Origin: an uncultured Dysosmobacter sp.
Lineage (GTDB): Bacteria; Bacillota; Clostridia; Oscillospirales; Oscillospiraceae
Assembly: GCF_947631635.1 (NCBI RefSeq)
Contig: NZ_CANRMB010000002.1
Coordinates: 62,001-126,000 of the forward strand
Direction of reading: 5' to 3'
Length of the DNA: 64,000 bases
The position numbers and the translations under genes are program-made. Every line of letters begins with the position of its first letter. Position 1 is the first letter of the stretch. The notes below the pieces were generated by a model. It had not been told where the DNA came from, made no database searches, and saw nothing but the letters and a program-made list of their open reading frames with translations. This document shows, in pieces, positions 56,768 through 64,000 of this stretch.

Positions 56768-58271
56768 AGAAAAGACTCCGGCGGACCGTCTCAACGGAGA
56801 GGCGGTCCCGGCCGGTCTTTCTATTCCAAAGCGCCACATTCACGAGGAATGCGGCGTGTTCGGCGTTTATTCGGAGTCCCCCGCCGACGTGGCCTCCCTG
56901 GCCTACTACGCCCTCTACGCTCTGCAGCACCGGGGGCAGGAGAGCGCGGGCATCGTGGTGAACGACGACGGCATGTTCTCCTCCTACCGGGACGTGGGCC
57001 TGGTCAGCGAGGTGTTCCCCCCGGAGCGGCTGTCCGCCCTGGGCACCGGGCATATCGCCGTGGGCCATGTGCGCTACGGCACTACCGGCTCTGACAACAA
57101 GCGGAACGTCCAGCCCATTGTGGTGAACCACTACAAGGGACGGATAGCCCTGGCTCACAACGGCAATTTGACCAACTCCCTGGCCCTGCGCTCGGAGCTG
57201 GAAAGCCAGGGCTCCATCTTTCACACCACCACGGATTCCGAGGTCATCGCCTACATCATCGTCCAGGAGCGGCTGAAGGCCCCCTCCATCGAGGCCGCCG
57301 TATCCGCCGCCATGGACCGCATCGTGGGGGCCTACTCCCTGGTCATCTCCTCCCCCAGCAAGCTCATCGCCGTCCGGGACCCCAACGGCTTCCGGCCCCT
57401 GTGCATGGGCAGGCTGAAGGACGGCTCCGTGGTGTTCGCCTCCGAGTCCTGTGCCCTGGACGCCATCGGCGCCAGGTTTGAGCGGGACATCCTGCCCGGC
57501 GAGATCGTGGTGGCGGACAAAAACGGTGTCAGGTCCGACACCAGCCACTGCGGCAGAGCGCCGAAAAAGCTCTGTGTCTTTGAGTTCATCTACTTTGCCC
57601 GGCCTGACTCCGTCATCGACGGCAGCAGCGTCCACACCGCCCGGCAGCGGGCCGGCGCCTTTCTGGCGCTGGAGCACCCCGTCCAGGCGGATATCGTGGT
57701 GGGCGTGCCGGATTCCGGCCTGGACGCCGCCATGGGCTATGCCCGTCAGTCCGGCATTCCCTACGGCATGGGCTTTATCAAAAACAAGTACATCGGCCGG
57801 ACCTTCATCTCCCCCACCCAGGCCATGCGGGAGAACGAGGTCAACATCAAGCTGAACCCCATCCGCTCCGTGGTGGAGGGCAAGCGGGTGGTCCTGATCG
57901 ATGACTCCATCGTCCGGGGCACCACCTGCCGCCGCACCATCGACCTGCTGCGCAGGGCGGGGGCCAGGGAGATCCACATGCGGGTCAGCGCGCCGCCCTT
58001 CGTGGCGGCCTGCTACTACGGCACCGACATCGACGACCCCAGCAAACTGATCGCCACCCACCACACCGTGGAGGAGATCGCCGAGATCATCGGCGTGGAC
58101 TCCCTGGGCTACCTGAGCCTGAACGACGTGGTGAAGCTGGCGGACAATACAGAATGCGGTTTCTGCACCGCCTGCTTCGGCGGCGGCTATCCCACCGCCA
58201 TCCCCCAGGACGGCGGCAAGGACCGCTTTGAGTGCAAGATCAGCGAAAGGAAGAGAGAGCAACATGCGTAG
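56757..58271 (+). CDS. purF: amidophosphoribosyltransferase (canonical)
   Basis: Propeptide then EECGVFGVYS; VVLIDDSIVRGTTCRRTIDLLRRAGA; ECGFCTACF Fe-S ligands. Confidence 0.96.
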
Positions 58272-59298
58272 TTTTTCTGACAGCTATCGGGAGGCCGGCG
58301 TCAATATCGAGGCCGGCTATGAGGGCGTGCGCCTGATGAAGGAGCACGTCGCCCGTACCATGATCCCTGGCGTGGTGTCCGACATCGGCGGCTTCGGCGG
58401 CCTGTTTGCCCCGGATATGAAGGGCATGACCAATCCGGTGCTGGTCTCCGGCACCGACGGCGTGGGTACCAAGATCCGCATCGCCCAGCTGCTGGACAAG
58501 CATGACACCGTGGGCATCGACTGCGTGGCCATGTGCGTCAACGACATCATCTGCTGCGGCGCGAAGCCCCTGTTTTTCCTGGATTACATCGCCCTGGGCA
58601 AAAACGAGCCGGAAAAGGTCGCCACCCTGGTCTCCGGCGTGGCGGAGGGCTGCGTCCAGGCGGGCTGCGCCCTCATCGGCGGCGAGACCGCCGAGCACCC
58701 CGGCACCATGGCCGCCGACGACTATGACCTGGCGGGCTTTTCCGTGGGTCTGGTGGACAAGCCCAAGGTCATCGACCACAGCGCCATGAAGGCCGGGGAC
58801 GTGATCCTGGCCCTGCCCTCCTCCGGCATCCACTCCAACGGCTTCTCCCTGGTGCGGAAGGTCTTCAATGTGGAGCACGCCAATCTGAACCTCCACTGCG
58901 ACGAGCTGGGCCGCACCCTGGGCGAGGCGCTGCTGGAGCCCACGGTCATCTATGTGAAGCCCGTTCTCGCCTGCATCGAGGCTGCCGCCGTCAAGGGGAT
59001 CAGCCATATCACCGGCGGCGGCTTCTTTGAGAACATCCCCCGCTGCCTGGCGGAGGGCCTCACCGCCAAAATCGAGAAGGCCGCCATCCAGACACCGCCC
59101 ATCTTCCACATGCTCCAGCGGCAGGGCCGCATCCCCGAGCACGACATGTTCAACACCTACAACATGGGCGTGGGCATGACCGTCATCGTGGCGAAGGAGG
59201 ACGCGGACAAGGCTCTGGCCGCGCTGAAGGCGGAGGGCTGCGGCGCCTATGTCATCGGCGAGATCGTGAAGAGCGGCGAGCGGGTGACGCTATGCTGA
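58264..59298 (+). CDS. purM: phosphoribosylformylglycinamidine cyclo-ligase
   Basis: SYREAGVNIEAGYEGVRLMKEHV...VSGTDGVGTKIRIAQLLDKHDTVGIDCVAMCVNDI. Confidence 0.97.
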   Translation: MRSFSDSYREAGVNIEAGYEGVRLMKEHVARTMIPGVVSDIGGFGGLFAPDMKGMTNPVLVSGTDGVGTKIRIAQLLDKHDTVGIDCVAMCVNDIICCGAKPLFFLDYIALGKNEPEKVATLVSGVAEGCVQAGCALIGGETAEHPGTMAADDYDLAGFSVGLVDKPKVIDHSAMKAGDVILALPSSGIHSNGFSLVRKVFNVEHANLNLHCDELGRTLGEALLEPTVIYVKPVLACIEAAAVKGISHITGGGFFENIPRCLAEGLTAKIEKAAIQTPPIFHMLQRQGRIPEHDMFNTYNMGVGMTVIVAKEDADKALAALKAEGCGAYVIGEIVKSGERVTLC

Positions 59299-59897
59299 GA
59301 AAAGCCAGAATCGCCGTTTTTGTCTCCGGCGGCGGCACCAACCTGGAGGCGCTGCTGAACGCCCAGGAGTCCGGCGCCATCCCCCATGGGGAGATCGTAC
59401 TGGTGGTCGCCAGCAATGAGACCGCCTATGCCCTGAAGCGGGCGGAAAACCACGGCGTCCCCGGCGTGGCCGTTCCCAGAAAACAGATGAGCCAGGAGGC
59501 GTTCGAGGCCGGCATCTCCCGGAAGCTGGCGGAATACCAGGTGGACGTCATCGTCCTGGCCGGGTTCCTGTCCATTCTCTCCGAGCGCTTTGTCAAGCAG
59601 TGGCCCCAGCGCATCCTCAACGTCCACCCCTCCCTGATCCCCTCCTTCTGCGGCAAGGGGATGTACGGCCTGAAGGTCCATGAGGCCGCTTTGGAAAAGG
59701 GCGTGAAGGTCACCGGCGCCACCGTCCATCTGGTAAACGAGATCCCCGACGGCGGCCGCATCCTGCTGCAAAAGGCAGTGGACATCCTGCCGGAGGACAC
59801 GGCGGAGACCCTCCAGCGCCGGGTGATGGAGCAGGCGGAATGGGTCCTGCTGCCCCAAGCCACGGAACTGGTCTGCAAACAAATCACAGAAAGCTGA
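59292..59897 (+). CDS. purN: phosphoribosylglycinamide formyltransferase
   Basis: RIAVFVSGGGTNLEALLNAQ...LAGFLSILSERFVKQWPQRILNVHPSLIPSFCGKGMYG. Confidence 0.96.
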   Translation: MLRKARIAVFVSGGGTNLEALLNAQESGAIPHGEIVLVVASNETAYALKRAENHGVPGVAVPRKQMSQEAFEAGISRKLAEYQVDVIVLAGFLSILSERFVKQWPQRILNVHPSLIPSFCGKGMYGLKVHEAALEKGVKVTGATVHLVNEIPDGGRILLQKAVDILPEDTAETLQRRVMEQAEWVLLPQATELVCKQITES

Positions 59898-59908
59898 GGA
59901 GTTTTTTC

Positions 59909-61087
59909 ATGAACGAATTGGAATTGAAATACGGCTGCAACCCCAACCAAAAGCCCTCCCGCATCTTTATGAGAGACGGCTCCGACCTGCCCATCGCGGT
60001 GCTGAACGGCAAGCCCGGCTACATCAACTTCCTGGACGCCTTCAACTCCTGGCAGCTGGTCCGGGAGCTGAAAGCCGCCACCGGCCTGCCCTCCGCCGCC
60101 TCTTTCAAGCACGTCTCCCCCGCCGGCGCCGCCGTGGGCCTGCCCCTGAGCGAGACTGACCGGAAGATCTATTTTGTGGAGGAGGTTGCCGAGCTGTCCC
60201 CCATCGCCTGCGCCTACATCCGGGCACGGGGGGCCGACCGCCTGTGCTCCTACGGCGACTGGGCGGCCCTCTCCGACGTGTGCGACGCCGCCACCGCCAA
60301 TTACCTGAAATATGAAGTCTCCGACGGCGTCATCGCCCCCGGCTACACCGAGGAGGCCCTGGAAATTCTGAAAACCAAGAAGAAGGGCAACTACAACGTG
60401 GTACAGATCGACCCCGATTACGTGCCCGCGCCCCAGGAGTACAAGGACGTGTTCGGCATCACCTTCCAGCAGGGCCGGAACAACTTTGCCATCAACGAGG
60501 CGCTGCTGGAAAATATCGTCACCGAGAACCACGACCTGCCCCAACAGGCTAAGATCGATATGATCGTCTCCCTCATCACCCTGAAATACACCCAGTCCAA
60601 CTCCGTCTGCTATGTGAAGGACGGCCAGGCCATCGGCGTGGGCGCGGGCCAGCAGAGCCGCATCCACTGCACCCGCCTGGCGGGCCAGAAGGCGGACAAC
60701 TGGTATCTGCGGCAGCATCCCAAGGTCCTGGGCCTGCAATTTGTGGACAACATCCGCCGCCCCGACCGGGACAACGCCATCGACATCTACACCTCCGACG
60801 AATATGAGGACATCCTGGCCGACGGCGTGTGGCAGAACACCTTCAAGGTCAAGCCGGACGTGCTGACCGCCGAGGAGAAAAAGGCCTGGATCGCTACCCA
60901 GTCCGGCGTCACCGTGGGCTCCGACGCCTTCTTCCCCTTCGGCGACAATGTGGAGCGGGCCAGAAAGAGCGGCGTGCAGTACATCGCGGAGCCGGGCGGA
61001 AGCATCCGGGACGACCATGTCATCGCTACGGCAAATAAATACGGCATGACCATGTGCTTTACGGGGATGCGTCTTTTCCATCACTAA
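59909..61087 (+). CDS. purH: stand-alone AICAR transformylase (no IMP cyclohydrolase domain)
   Basis: MNELELKYGCNPNQKPSRIFMRDGSDLPIAVLNGKPGYINFLDAFNSWQLVRELK...KYTQSNSVCYVKDGQAIGVGAGQQSRIHCTRLAG; ~392 aa. Confidence 0.93.
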   Translation: MNELELKYGCNPNQKPSRIFMRDGSDLPIAVLNGKPGYINFLDAFNSWQLVRELKAATGLPSAASFKHVSPAGAAVGLPLSETDRKIYFVEEVAELSPIACAYIRARGADRLCSYGDWAALSDVCDAATANYLKYEVSDGVIAPGYTEEALEILKTKKKGNYNVVQIDPDYVPAPQEYKDVFGITFQQGRNNFAINEALLENIVTENHDLPQQAKIDMIVSLITLKYTQSNSVCYVKDGQAIGVGAGQQSRIHCTRLAGQKADNWYLRQHPKVLGLQFVDNIRRPDRDNAIDIYTSDEYEDILADGVWQNTFKVKPDVLTAEEKKAWIATQSGVTVGSDAFFPFGDNVERARKSGVQYIAEPGGSIRDDHVIATANKYGMTMCFTGMRLFHH

Positions 61088-61334
61088 GGAGTACGCCTTA
61101 TGGAGATCAGCAGCAATACCGGCTCCTGTTCCTGTTGCTCCCCGGAGGAGGGGGGATATCCCTGTCCCGCCATCCTCGTCAGCGGCGGGCAAAGTGAGAC
61201 CGCTGGACACCAGATCCTTCCATCTGCGTTGGCCATGGATCGCGCTCTGTCCTTTTTCCGCGTTCCAAAAAGGCCGGAATGTATCGAATGGGAGGAACTG
61301 TCATGCTGCAGCAAGATAGAAAGGATGGTTTGCT

Positions 61335-62617
<1,283 letters not shown>

Positions 62618-62618
<1 letters not shown>

Positions 62619-64000
62619 TGGTTAGACGCATTTATGTTGAGAAAAAGCCCGCCCTGCGGCAGGAGGCCGCGGGACTTCTGAACGAGCTGCGCTCCCTGCT
62701 GGGCATCTCCGCCCTCACCGGCCTGCGGCTCATCAACCGCTACGATGTGGAGGGCCTGGACGACGCCACCTTCTACCGGGCCGTGCAGACGGTGTTCTCC
62801 GAGCCCCAGGTGGACGACGCCACCGCCGCCCTTCCTGCCGGGGACTACACCGCCTTTGCCGTGGAATACCTCCCCGGCCAGTTCGACCAGCGGGCGGATT
62901 CCGCCAGCCAGTGCATCCAGCTGATGACCCAGGGGGACCGCCCCGCCGTCCGCACCGCCAAGGTCTATCTCCTCTCCGGCGAGCTGACCCCCGCTGAAGT
63001 GGACAGGATCAAGCACTACGTCATCAACCCCGTGGAGGCCCGGGAGGCCGGACTGGAGACCGTGGACACCCTGAAAATGGAGTACGACATCCCCACCACT
63101 GTGGAGACTGTCTCCGGCTTTACCGCTTTGGACGAGGCGGCCCTCTCCGCCCTGCTGGACAGGCTGGGGCTTGCCATGGACCTGGACGACCTGAAATTCC
63201 TCCAGGCCCACTTCCGGGACGACGAGCACCGGGACCCCACCATCACGGAGATCCGGGTGGTGGACACCTACTGGTCCGACCACTGCCGCCACACCACCTT
63301 CTCCACCCATATCGACTCCGTGGAGATCTTGGACGGGGAGACAAAGGCCGCCTATGAGCGGTATCTGGCCGCCCGGGAGGAGGTCTACGGCAGAGAAAAA
63401 GCCGCTGTCCGCCCCCAGACTCTGATGGACATCGCCACCATCGGCGCAAAGGTGCTGAAAAAGCGGGGCCTGCTCACAAATATCGATCAGAGCGAGGAGA
63501 TCAACGCCTGCTCCATCCATGTCACCGCCACGGTGGACGGCGAGGAGCAGGACTGGCTGCTGATGTTCAAAAACGAGACCCACAACCACCCCACGGAGAT
63601 CGAGCCCTTCGGCGGCGCGGCCACCTGCATCGGCGGCTGCATCCGGGACCCCCTGTCCGGCCGGGCCTACGTGTATCAGGCCATGCGGGTCACCGGCTGC
63701 GGCGACCCCCGCACGCCGGTCAGCAAGACCATCCCCGGCAAGCTGCCCCAGCGCAAGCTGGCCCAGACCGCCGCGGCCGGTTACTCCTCCTACGGCAACC
63801 AGATCGGCCTTGCCACCGGCATCGTCTCTGAGATCTATCACCCCGGCTACATCGCCAAGCACCTGGAGGTGGGTGCCGTGGTAGGCGCTGCTCCGGCTGA
63901 AAACGTGGTGCGGGAACGCCCCGCCCCCGGCGACGTGGTGATCCTGCTGGGCGGCCGCACCGGCCGGGACGGCATCGGCGGCGCCACCGGCTCCTCCAAG
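62618..64000 (+). CDS. purL: phosphoribosylformylglycinamidine synthase, long single-chain type (cut by window edge)
   Basis: TGATG overlap with purD; MVRRIYVEKKPALRQEAAGLLNELRSLLGI...DTYWSDHCRHTTFSTHID...FKNETHNHPTEIEPFGGAATCIGGCIRDPLSGRAYVYQAMR. Confidence 0.95.

Noticed and set aside
59426-61210. 594-aa minus-strand ORF opposite purN/purH
   Set aside because: Antisense to conserved purine genes; codon-bias artefact.

Overview
This 64 kb window reads as a chromosomal segment from a GC-rich Firmicute, probably Oscillospiraceae-like (inferred from gene content and codon bias only). Left to right it holds: tandem flavodoxin-type reductases divergent from an HxlR regulator; an AT-richer decayed zone (~1.6-3.25 kb) with a DUF262-like fragment, a multi-hairpin repeat and a frameshifted pyruvate:ferredoxin oxidoreductase pseudogene; a leftward nucleoside-uptake/purine-salvage operon (two MTAP-like paralogs flanking a LacI regulator, then HAD, BMP lipoprotein, ABC ATPase and two permeases); two tandem hybrid sensor kinases; a PfkB kinase and an isochorismatase; a sigma-54 activator, NhaC antiporter and MalY-type lyase downstream of a near-consensus -24/-12 promoter; MocR divergent from methionine gamma-lyase; an SLH-anchored 5'-nucleotidase; dihydropyrimidinase; a glycosyltransferase-CsaB fusion; a CLC channel; serC; a BusR-like GntR-RCK_C regulator with an Opu-type osmoprotectant ABC operon; an ECF sigma/anti-sigma pair; a lysine riboswitch upstream of an amino-acid ABC operon; and a purine biosynthesis operon running off the right edge. 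The strongest items for follow-up are: (1) a family of about 190-bp MITE-like multi-hairpin repeats in three copies, one of which supplies the stop codon of an ArsR-type regulator; (2) a second PurF homolog whose N-terminal catalytic Cys is replaced by Gly, in the same operon as a canonical PurF and a stand-alone AICAR transformylase; (3) a predicted c-di-AMP-responsive BusR/Opu operon; (4) a sigma-54 promoter with candidate enhancer sites for a sulfur-amino-acid locus; (5) diverged active-site motifs in the two MTAP paralogs. No tRNA, rRNA, CRISPR array, prophage or complete transposase gene was recognised. All calls come from reading sequence and motifs; no database search was run.
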